DNA of 6,652 nt, taken from NCBI GenBank assembly GCA_003509235.1, contig DONH01000272.1:1-6652 (forward strand). The letters are read 5' to 3'. The notes beneath the pieces were generated by a model, which was given only the letters and a program-made list of their open reading frames with translations, did no database searches and was not told the DNA's origin. The position numbers were made by a program, and so were the translations under genes. The DNA is from Planctomycetaceae bacterium (GTDB lineage Bacteria > Planctomycetota > Planctomycetia > Pirellulales > UBA1268). This document shows, one piece after another, positions 1 through 5,912 of the stretch (positions are counted from its first letter, which is position 1; the number at the start of each line of letters is the position of its first letter).

Positions 1-83
1 TCGACGAAGAACTCATATTACTATCAACCGAGCATGAATTTTTCATCACGTTTCTTGATTGCCTGGAACGAGGTTTTCTGTAA
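1..83 (+). CDS. Possible C-terminal tail of an unidentified upstream gene (5' end outside window)
   Basis: Reading from base 3, an open frame of 26 codons runs to a TAA at 81-83. The tail begins DEELILLSTEHEF and ends DCLERGFL. It is acidic and amphipathic and looks like a normal helical protein end. Frame 1 is also open (to a TAA at 121-123), but its Lys/Arg/Tyr-rich translation looks less protein-like. Frame 2 is closed by a TGA within the first 40 bases. The fragment is too short to assign to a family, and its reality depends on sequence left of the window. If it is real, the gene ends about 250 bases before the next one and is probably not co-transcribed with it. Confidence 0.35.
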   Translation, partial: DEELILLSTEHEFFITFLDCLERGFL

Positions 84-331
84 GAAAAAGATGCGCAGGC
101 TTGATAAAACGTACAGAATCTAAGTTATTTGAGAGGATCTTCTGAGGCCTTCTTAAACTACATGGTAGACTATCAGTCTGAATTTTTTCTGTCATTGACG
201 GATAGATTACACCAGTTTGAGAATCTATTCATACGTCAGCCTAATATTGGTGTGGAACACAGCCGATGAAGAAGTCATTGATCGTTATGTGATCGAGTGT
301 CTATTGACAAACTGCTTTGGAGAAATGAACT
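84..331. other. AT-rich non-coding stretch before the SMP-30-type gene
   Basis: I see no convincing gene on either strand. The only tidy small frame is an 8-codon ATG-to-TGA run at 266-292 (MKKSLIVM), too short to support. A TTGACA at 304-309 resembles a -35 box, but no good -10 lies 16-18 bases downstream and it sits too close to the start codon at 332. No strong terminator hairpin with a T-run follows the possible upstream gene end at 83. The promoter of the 332 gene presumably lies here, but I cannot place it. Confidence 0.5.
319..322 (+). promoter_or_regulatory. Shine-Dalgarno site of the SMP-30-type gene
   Basis: GGAG lies 9 bases before the GTG at 332, which is ideal spacing and is the main reason to accept a GTG start. 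An ATG at 325-327 lies only 2 bases after this site and reads into a stop after five codons, so it is not the start. Confidence 0.6.
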
Positions 332-1375
332 GTGGCGAATAACGCACCATACCAACGCATATTCCTTCTTTACTTTCTTACTTCAATCATGACATCAATA
401 TTTGTGAGCCAAGCAGCAGCTAACGGGCTGCCAACTGTTGGAAGTGTTGAACGATTGCATCGAGATATTGACGCACTCATTTCACCCAACGTTACAATTG
501 AAGTGCTTGCAGAGGGCTTCGAGTGGTCAGAAGGTCCTGTCTGGATTGCAAACGGAGACGGGGGTCTTCCTTCTCAATCTTTATTATTTAGTGACATTCC
601 AAATAATCGCATTCATTGCTGGAACAGACAAAGTGGGCTCTCTGTTTTTCTTGAACCTGCTGGATTTACGGGCCCGGCGAGTTACGGAAAAGAACGAGGA
701 AGCAACGGTCTTGCACTCGATACAGAAGGCAGATTGCTCTGTTGCGAGCACGGTGATCGAAGAATCAGTGTGCTTGAAAAAAATGGTGGCAAGCGAACGC
801 TTGCTGACTCGTGGGACGGCAAGCGTTTTAACAGCCCCAACGACTTAGCCATTCATGCCTCCGGGGCAATTTATTTCACAGATCCTCCTTACGGACTTCC
901 TGATGGATTTGATGATGCACGACGGGAAATAGACTTTTGTGGAGTCTTTCGGGTGCAGCCAACTGGCACCGTTGATCTCCTCTGTAAGACCATGACACGT
1001 CCAAATGGTATTGCATTTTCACCTGATCAGAAAAAACTGTACGTGGCACAGTCTGATCCTGATGAACCTATCTTGAAAGTATTCAATGTCGGTGACAACG
1101 GAATGCTCGATGCTGGAAAAACATTTTTCGATGCTAGGAATCTTTCAGCAAAGCGAAAAGGGAACCCTGATGGCTTGGCGGTTGATACGAAAGGAAATCT
1201 GTTTGCAACAGGTCCAGGTGGTGTCTTGGTCATAGCGGCAGATGGAACTCACCTTGGAACAATTCTCACCGGACAGAAAACAGCGAATTGCTGCTTTGGC
1301 GAAGACGGTCGTTCGTTATTCATAACAGCCGACATGCATCTTTGCCGCATACAACTCACAACCAGTGGTTGGTAA
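332..1375 (+). CDS. Secreted SMP-30/gluconolactonase-family beta-propeller protein
   Basis: This 347-residue protein starts with GTG behind a good Shine-Dalgarno site. Residues 1-30 form a signal peptide: a short N-region with Arg9, a hydrophobic core at about 10-25, and an AAA site favouring cleavage after Ala30. It therefore probably acts in the periplasm or outside the cell. The rest matches the SMP-30/gluconolactonase/LRE-like six-bladed propeller. Recognisable pieces are WSEGPVW (Glu67, expected metal ligand), SNGLALD (Asn125), FNSPNDLAIH (Asn170, expected metal ligand), the FTDPPYG turn at 182-188, RPNGIAFSPD (Asn225) and GNPDGLAVD (Asp280, expected metal and catalytic residue). Family members hydrolyse sugar lactones such as gluconolactone using one divalent metal ion. 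The ligand residues look intact, so lactonase activity is likely, but the substrate cannot be read from sequence. The mature part carries eight cysteines, including adjacent pairs at 137-138 and 320-321. An in-frame ATG at residue 20 would cut the signal peptide and is unlikely to be used. The gene stands alone and converges on the VOC gene. Confidence 0.9.
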   Translation: MANNAPYQRIFLLYFLTSIMTSIFVSQAAANGLPTVGSVERLHRDIDALISPNVTIEVLAEGFEWSEGPVWIANGDGGLPSQSLLFSDIPNNRIHCWNRQSGLSVFLEPAGFTGPASYGKERGSNGLALDTEGRLLCCEHGDRRISVLEKNGGKRTLADSWDGKRFNSPNDLAIHASGAIYFTDPPYGLPDGFDDARREIDFCGVFRVQPTGTVDLLCKTMTRPNGIAFSPDQKKLYVAQSDPDEPILKVFNVGDNGMLDAGKTFFDARNLSAKRKGNPDGLAVDTKGNLFATGPGGVLVIAADGTHLGTILTGQKTANCCFGEDGRSLFITADMHLCRIQLTTSGW

Positions 1376-1400
1376 ACAATCATCTTCATTGTGAGACAAT
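1376..1400. terminator. Weak inverted-repeat cluster between convergent genes (possible terminator)
   Basis: Just after the stop codon at 1373-1375, ACAAT (1376-1380) pairs with ATTGT (1388-1392) across a 7-base loop. The same ATTGT also pairs with a second ACAAT (1396-1400) across a 3-base loop. The stems are only 5 bp and AT-rich, and no good T-run follows, so this is a poor intrinsic terminator by the usual rules. Its position between two converging gene ends (1375 and 1418) is the only other support. Confidence 0.2.
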
Positions 1401-1417
1401 TTCTTGAGCCGGGGATC

Positions 1418-1792
1418 TTAGACTGTTGGCCACGCAAAGAGCCGAAGCACGTTTCCATCTGGGTCATTGGTCACAAGTTCTCGAAATCCCTCAGGATGAG
1501 TTTTCGGTTCAGCAATATTTCCGTCTGCTTCTCGAAGACGAATGTATGTAGCCTCCAAATCGGTTACCTCAAAGCCGAGACTCCAACGTCCACTGGCCTC
1601 ACCGGCATTCTCCCGACTGAGGATTGCGACCCGCGTATCACCCGCCTCAAATAATGCATAGCCATCATCAACAACACGGACCAAAACCCGGAGACCGAGA
1701 ATATTTCGGTACCAAAACACCATATTGTCCCACTGGGACGTCCGTACTTCGACGCTGAATAATGCCGGTCTGTGTTGGGCTCGAAGATCCAT
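1418..1792 (-). CDS. VOC-superfamily (glyoxalase/bleomycin-resistance fold) protein
   Basis: This 124-residue protein has the length and paired beta-alpha-beta-beta-beta modules of single-domain VOC proteins. Module 1 covers about residues 10-58 (strand ALFSVEVRT, helix DNMVFWYRNILGL, strands ending VAILSR). Module 2 covers about 70-122 (WSLGFEVTDLEATYIRLRE, then the hallmark turn NDPDGNVLRLF). Family members include glyoxalase I, extradiol dioxygenases, fosfomycin- or bleomycin-resistance proteins and many unassigned proteins, and they usually work as dimers. The expected metal-ligand positions are partly kept (Glu15 in strand 1, Glu75 in module 2). The usual Glu in the final strand (commonly DPDGN-x-x-E-L) is Arg117 here, so typical metal catalysis is doubtful and a binding role is possible. 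The ATG at 1790-1792 gives the complete fold, though no clear Shine-Dalgarno site precedes it. It is a cytosolic, stand-alone gene, divergent from lysS. The fold is clear and the function unknown. Confidence 0.88.
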   Translation of the reverse strand: MDLRAQHRPALFSVEVRTSQWDNMVFWYRNILGLRVLVRVVDDGYALFEAGDTRVAILSRENAGEASGRWSLGFEVTDLEATYIRLREADGNIAEPKTHPEGFRELVTNDPDGNVLRLFAWPTV

Positions 1793-2001
1793 TATTATTG
1801 GTCACTCTGAGGTCTCAGGCTCGTCTCATGATCATTTTATTGTAGGTCCGGGTTGTACCCTGAATGCCCCGTATTCGACTAGACACCGACTATGGCTTCT
1901 CTCTGGGATGGCTGCCCTTTCGAAATTTGTGAGAAAAGCAGACAATGATGTATTCCGTTGTTGGAAGTCCTTCGTATCCTCAGGAAACCTAGAACCGACA
2001 G
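1793..2001. promoter_or_regulatory. Divergent intergenic region between the VOC gene and lysS
   Basis: This 209-base region must hold the promoter of the leftward VOC gene and probably that of the rightward lysS cluster. No confident -35/-10 pair is visible. The best rightward candidate, TTGTGA (1927-1932) with TATTCC (1951-1956), is a poor match with an 18-base spacer. A near-palindrome CTGAG-GT-CTCAG (1807-1818) lies about 15 bases upstream of the VOC start, and a small GGGT-TGT-ACCC hairpin is at 1850-1860. Either could be chance. I see no T-box leader: the space is short and no specifier-stem or T-box motif is recognisable. Confidence 0.4.
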
Positions 2002-3504
2002 ATGTCTTCTCCGTCACCAATTGATACCGATCAGCCTTCGGCTACTGTCACTGCTCTTCTCCAGGCACGTCGAGATAAACTGGCAAAACTTCAAGAACTT
2101 GGGATCGATCCATGGGGCAGTCGATTCGATAACACCCAAGCTGTTGCATCGATTCGAAAAGAGGGAGAATCCATCGCTCAGGATGCTGATGATGGGCCAA
2201 CCGTTCGCGTTGCGGGCCGCATCATGCTACTCCGAAATGCTGGCCGATTGGTATTTCTTGATCTTGTTGACCGCACTGGCCGCCTTCAGGTCATGATCGG
2301 TAAAAAGCAGGTCGGCCCGGAAGCCTGGCCGGTCGTAGGATGCCTTGATCTTGGTGATATTATCGGAGTCGAGGGCAGACTTGGTTATTCAAACTCTGGT
2401 GAAATGACAATCTTCGCCAGCAATCTGACATTCCTCACGAAGTCACTTGAAACACCGCCCGATAAATATCACGGCCTTGTCGATCCAGAGTTGCGTCAAC
2501 GGATGCGTTACCTCGATCTGATTCATGGTGAGGGTGTACGCGACAGATTTGTTGCTCGAAGCCGAATTATTGAGGCAATACGGCGTGTCCTTACCGACCG
2601 TGGGTATCTTGAAGCTGAAGGACCGACACTTCAAGAAACCGCTGGTGGAGCGGCAGCCCGTCCTTTTACAACCCATCACAATGCACTCGACATGCAACTT
2701 GTGATGCGAATCGCTCTAGAACTCCACCTCAAACGATTGCTCGTTGGTGGCATGGAACGAGTTTTCGAACTGGGTCGCGTCTATCGGAACGAAGGCATAA
2801 GCCCCCGACACAATCCTGAGTTCACCATGATGGAGGCATACGAGGCATATGGTGATTACGCCTCCATGATGGACCTGACAGAAGCTGTACTCGTTGCAGC
2901 CGCTAAGGCCGCAGGCACACCAGAGGCATTCAATTGGATGGGGCACGACGTCAGCCTAAAGCCACCCTTTCCTCGAAAGCGATACGATGACTTGCTTGCT
3001 GAGGTGACAGGCTGTAACCCAGAGGATCCGGCGAGCGTGGCGGCCGAGGCGTCAAAGCATGAAATTGAAACAGTGGGCCGGCACCCAGATGTCATCAAGA
3101 GTGAACTTTTTGAGGAAACAGTTGAAAAGACCCTATCCGGCCCAATCTTTGTCATTGATTATCCGGCTGCGGTCTGCCCACTGACCAAGAGAAAAAATGA
3201 TGCTCCGGACATTGCCGAACGATTTGAGCTCTACGTTGCGGGTATGGAATTAGCGAATGCCTATACAGAACTCAATGATCCTGATCTCCAGGAAGAGCTT
3301 TTTCGGACACAATTAGCTGGTCTTTCAGACGATGAATCCATGGCTCGAATGGACCATGATTTCATTAAATCACTTCGACACGGTATGCCACCAGCCGGTG
3401 GCCTCGGCATTGGAATTGATCGCCTTGTCATGTTCTTGACACAGGCCAGTTCAATCCGTGACGTCATCCTATTCCCGATTCATCGTCCCCACACTGGCGG
3501 CTGA
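2002..3504 (+). CDS. lysS: Lysyl-tRNA synthetase, class II
   Basis: This cytosolic enzyme charges tRNA-Lys with lysine using ATP. The 500-residue product is the normal length for bacterial class II LysRS. An N-terminal OB-fold anticodon-binding domain occupies about 65-145 (VRVAGRIMLLRNAGRLVFLD). The catalytic domain follows: motif 1 around 195-212 with Pro208, the conserved GGAAARPFTTHHNALD block at 215-230, motif 2 at 259-274 (RVYRNEGISPRHNPEF), the lysine-site segments at 393-402 (PLTKRKNDAP) and 416-425 (ELANAYTELN), and motif 3 at 467-477 (GLGIGIDRLVM). All key motifs look intact. The ATG at 2002 is the first sensible start. Its only Shine-Dalgarno-like sequence, AGGA at 1982-1985, is 16 bases away, so initiation is probably not Shine-Dalgarno driven. 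It is the first gene of a tight rightward cluster, with only 16 bases before the ABC permease. No second lysyl-tRNA synthetase or PoxA/GenX feature is present, and the OB-fold domain rules out the short EpmA paralogue. Confidence 0.98.
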   Translation: MSSPSPIDTDQPSATVTALLQARRDKLAKLQELGIDPWGSRFDNTQAVASIRKEGESIAQDADDGPTVRVAGRIMLLRNAGRLVFLDLVDRTGRLQVMIGKKQVGPEAWPVVGCLDLGDIIGVEGRLGYSNSGEMTIFASNLTFLTKSLETPPDKYHGLVDPELRQRMRYLDLIHGEGVRDRFVARSRIIEAIRRVLTDRGYLEAEGPTLQETAGGAAARPFTTHHNALDMQLVMRIALELHLKRLLVGGMERVFELGRVYRNEGISPRHNPEFTMMEAYEAYGDYASMMDLTEAVLVAAAKAAGTPEAFNWMGHDVSLKPPFPRKRYDDLLAEVTGCNPEDPASVAAEASKHEIETVGRHPDVIKSELFEETVEKTLSGPIFVIDYPAAVCPLTKRKNDAPDIAERFELYVAGMELANAYTELNDPDLQEELFRTQLAGLSDDESMARMDHDFIKSLRHGMPPAGGLGIGIDRLVMFLTQASSIRDVILFPIHRPHTGG

Positions 3505-3520
3505 TGCTGCAATTCACGCT

Positions 3521-5131
3521 ATGTACAAACTCCTTCTCTGTTGGCGATATCTTCGTACGCGATGGATTGCACTGGCAAGCGTCATTAGTGTGACGCTCGG
3601 TGTGGCGACAATGATCGTCGTCAACGCCGTCATGGCTGGTTTTTCGAATGAGATGCAAACTCGTATCCATGGAATTCTCTCCGACATTGTTTTTGAAAGT
3701 CACTCTCTCTCTGGCTTTCAGGATCCACAATGGCACATCGATGAAATCAAACGAGCCGCAGGCGATCAGATAGCCGGCATGACTCCAACCGTTACTGTGC
3801 CAGCTATGCTCAGTTTTCAGGTTCGTGGCCAGTGGGTCACAAGGCAAGTTATGTTCATTGGAATCGATCCGAAAACCCACGCACAAGTAAGTGACTTTGG
3901 GAGATATCTTCAGCACCCGGCAAACCGGGAACAGCTTGCTTTTAATTTACGAGAAGGTGGCTACGACACGATTGACAGTCAGAATCCAACCGAGACTCCA
4001 ACCCGTCCTGCTCTTGAACATGCCGGCTGGCCACACCGTCGAATGCGAGTGAATCGGGAGCGTCTCTGGAAAGAGCGGCTTGAATCAAAAGACTCTGCGG
4101 AGAACGCTCCGACACGCTCTGTTGATCAACAGGTTGATGCCATGCTTGCCGCAACGAGTCCCGAAGGCGACTCCTCTGAGACCCCTTCTGATGTGGATGC
4201 CCCGGAGGGAAAGCGAACGAATCCGTTCCAAAAAGCTCGGCCCAACCAAGGGCATGTCATGGACCTGGCTCAAGAACAGTTCACGGGTATTGTGCCTGGT
4301 ATTGGATTGGCAAGCTTCCGAAACCGTCAAGGAGTTGATCAATTCCTCACACTGCCGGGTGACGATGTCAAAATAACTTTTCCGACAGCCGGCACGCCAC
4401 CGAAAGCTGTAAGTGACAATTTTACAATTGTTGATTTCTACGAAAGTAAAATGAGTGAATATGACTCGAACTTTGTTTTTGTTCCTATTGATGCACTCCA
4501 ACGAATGCGAGGCATGATTGATCCGCAAACGGGAATCCCTAGTGTGAATTCTATCCAAATTCGTCTAAAACCAGATGCAAAACTCAATGAGGTACGGGAT
4601 CAGCTACGAGAAATCTTTCCTGCAGATCTTTATGCAATCGCAACGTGGAAAGATAAACAGGGGCCGCTTCTGTCAGCAGTTGACATGGAAATGGCTGTTC
4701 TAAATATCCTGCTCTTCCTTATTATCGCCGTTGCAGGATTCGGCATTCTCGCAATCTTTTTTATGATTGTCGTTGAAAAGACACGTGATATTGGAATTCT
4801 GAAAGCTCTCGGAGCAACGTCTTCCGGTATTGCTGGAATTTTTCTGGGATACGGGCTTTTCCTTGGGCTCGTTGGTGCCGGTGCTGGTCTTGTTCTTGGC
4901 CTGGGTATCACCCAGAACATCAATCAAATTCGACAAGCCGTCGAATGGTGCACTGGGTCGAGAGTATTTGACCCATCCATTTACTACTTCTTTCAGATAC
5001 CGACGATCATTGACCCAATGACAATTAGTTGGATCATCGTCGGTGCAGTAGCCATTGCCATTGGTTCAAGCGTCTTACCTGCTGTGCGAGCAGCCCGCCT
5101 CCATGCAGTCGAGGCTTTGCGACATGAATGA
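3521..5131 (+). CDS. LolC/E-type ABC transporter permease with enlarged periplasmic domain
   Basis: This inner-membrane subunit of a MacB/LolCDE-type ABC complex probably releases lipoproteins from the inner membrane. The 536-residue protein has the family layout: an N-terminal amphipathic start (YKLLLCWRYLRTRW), TM1 at about 16-40 with the LolC-like ASVISVTLGVATMIVV and the following VMAGF, a long periplasmic domain at about 41-390, then TM2 (391-418), TM3 (436-464) and TM4 (502-520). The segment EKTRDIGILKALGATSSGI after TM2 is the cytoplasmic coupling-helix region that touches the ATPase. LolC and LolE are usually about 400-415 residues; the excess lies at about 125-255, in a polar, Pro/Ser/Glu-rich stretch within the periplasmic domain. 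I chose the ATG at 3521. An upstream GTG at 3458 lies inside lysS and would add 21 residues unlike a LolC start. No Shine-Dalgarno site precedes 3521, so translation may be coupled to lysS, which ends 16 bases before. The ATPase gene overlaps the 3' end. Macrolide or peptide export (MacB-like) is the main alternative role. Confidence 0.9.
   Translation: MYKLLLCWRYLRTRWIALASVISVTLGVATMIVVNAVMAGFSNEMQTRIHGILSDIVFESHSLSGFQDPQWHIDEIKRAAGDQIAGMTPTVTVPAMLSFQVRGQWVTRQVMFIGIDPKTHAQVSDFGRYLQHPANREQLAFNLREGGYDTIDSQNPTETPTRPALEHAGWPHRRMRVNRERLWKERLESKDSAENAPTRSVDQQVDAMLAATSPEGDSSETPSDVDAPEGKRTNPFQKARPNQGHVMDLAQEQFTGIVPGIGLASFRNRQGVDQFLTLPGDDVKITFPTAGTPPKAVSDNFTIVDFYESKMSEYDSNFVFVPIDALQRMRGMIDPQTGIPSVNSIQIRLKPDAKLNEVRDQLREIFPADLYAIATWKDKQGPLLSAVDMEMAVLNILLFLIIAVAGFGILAIFFMIVVEKTRDIGILKALGATSSGIAGIFLGYGLFLGLVGAGAGLVLGLGITQNINQIRQAVEWCTGSRVFDPSIYYFFQIPTIIDPMTISWIIVGAVAIAIGSSVLPAVRAARLHAVEALRHE
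5111..5114 (+). promoter_or_regulatory. Shine-Dalgarno site fixing the ATPase start
   Basis: GAGG lies 9 bases before the ATG at 5124, inside the end of the permease gene. It favours 5124 over the in-frame ATG at 5103 and the TTG at 5055, which have no comparable site and would add residues not expected at a LolD N-terminus. Confidence 0.55.
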
Positions 5132-5873
5132 TTTGGAAACGCCATCAAATAAGGTGCCGATACTAGAAACTCGGCAAATCTATAAGCGGTATCAATCCGG
5201 GACAACCACCCTGGATGTTCTTCGTGGCGTTGACTTCAAACTTGAGCAGGGTGGCTTTCTTGCAGTGGTCGGTCAAAGCGGATCTGGCAAAAGCACACTG
5301 CTTCACGTCATGGGACTCCTTGATGCTCCTGACAGTGGTGAGGTCTGGATCAATGGACAACGAATTGACAATCTTCCTGCTCGGGAAAAAGACCAACTCC
5401 GAAACAACTCGATTGGCATGGTCTTTCAAGCATACCACCTACTTCCTGAATTCACCGCTTTGGAAAATGTACTCGCACCCCTACTGATTCGGCATGGCGT
5501 ATTCGATTGGTTCTCACAAAAACGAGCGGCACAAGAACAGGCCGAAGTGCTCCTCGAGCGATTTGGCCTGAGCGACAGGCTTCATCATCGGCCGAGACAG
5601 TTGTCCGGTGGCGAGATGCAGCGAGTCGCCATTGCCCGTGCTTTAATTACCAAGCCACAAGTCTTGCTTGCTGACGAACCCACTGGCAACCTCGATGAAG
5701 AAAGTGGTGCTGGTATCATCGAAGCGCTGGCCGAGTTGAACCGTGACAACGGTCTATCTATAGTGCTCGTCACACATGATGCTGATATTGCCAGCCAGGC
5801 TCGTGGTGTTGTTCGGCTTGCTACCGGTACCGTCGATATGATGAATCCGGGGGCCACCGGATCAGCGGCCTAA
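5124..5873 (+). CDS. lolD: LolD-type ABC transporter ATP-binding protein
   Basis: This cytoplasmic ATPase drives the permease encoded immediately upstream. The 249 residues contain every motif of an active ABC ATPase: Walker A GQSGSGKST (50-58), Q-loop Gln102 in VFQAYHLLPEFTALENV, signature LSGGEMQRVAIARAL (160-174), Walker B VLLADEP (180-186) with catalytic Glu185, D-loop GNLD, and switch His218 in VTHD. The phrases VMGLLDAPDSGEVW, FQAYHLLPEFTALENV and LADEPTGNLD are typical of the LolD/MacB/FtsE group. Its length is close to the roughly 230 residues of LolD, with a few extra at both ends. The start overlaps the permease stop by 8 bases (5124-5131), a classic sign of translational coupling and of two subunits of one complex. 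Calling it LolD rather than a MacB-type ATPase rests mainly on the LolC-like permease partner. Confidence 0.93.
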   Translation: MNDLETPSNKVPILETRQIYKRYQSGTTTLDVLRGVDFKLEQGGFLAVVGQSGSGKSTLLHVMGLLDAPDSGEVWINGQRIDNLPAREKDQLRNNSIGMVFQAYHLLPEFTALENVLAPLLIRHGVFDWFSQKRAAQEQAEVLLERFGLSDRLHHRPRQLSGGEMQRVAIARALITKPQVLLADEPTGNLDEESGAGIIEALAELNRDNGLSIVLVTHDADIASQARGVVRLATGTVDMMNPGATGSAA

Positions 5874-5897
5874 CTGACGTCAATAAAATCTGCCAAA

Positions 5898-5901
5898 AGG
5901 A
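5898..5901 (+). promoter_or_regulatory. Shine-Dalgarno site of the aminotransferase gene
   Basis: AGGA (within AAAAGGA) ends 11 bases before the ATG at 5913. The spacing is slightly long but acceptable. No promoter or terminator is evident in the 39-base gap after the ATPase gene, so read-through from the cluster is likely. Confidence 0.5.
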
Positions 5902-5912
5902 TACTGAAAACA

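Noticed and set aside
266..292. Small frame MKKSLIVM, resembling the start of a signal peptide
   Set aside because: It stops after eight codons and lacks a clear ribosome site. It has no supporting context beyond lying upstream of a gene.
304..309. TTGACA as a -35 promoter element
   Set aside because: No -10-like hexamer lies at the right distance, and the start codon is only 22 bases further on.
1391..1654. Plus-strand open frame across the VOC gene
   Set aside because: It is antisense to a clearly recognisable VOC protein and has no family-like features.
3458..3520. Upstream GTG start for the permease, overlapping lysS
   Set aside because: The extra 21 residues are an out-of-frame reading of the conserved LysRS C-terminus and do not resemble a LolC N-terminus. 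The ATG at 3521 gives the expected short N-terminus before TM1.
5055..5123. TTG (5055) or ATG (5103) start for the ATPase
   Set aside because: Both lie inside the permease's last membrane segment and C-terminus. The ATG at 5124 has a well-placed GAGG and gives a normal LolD-like length.
5845..5875. GGCC...GGCC inverted repeat at the ATPase gene end, as a terminator
   Set aside because: The stem is only 4 bp with an 11-base loop, lies within the coding end, and has no T-run after it.
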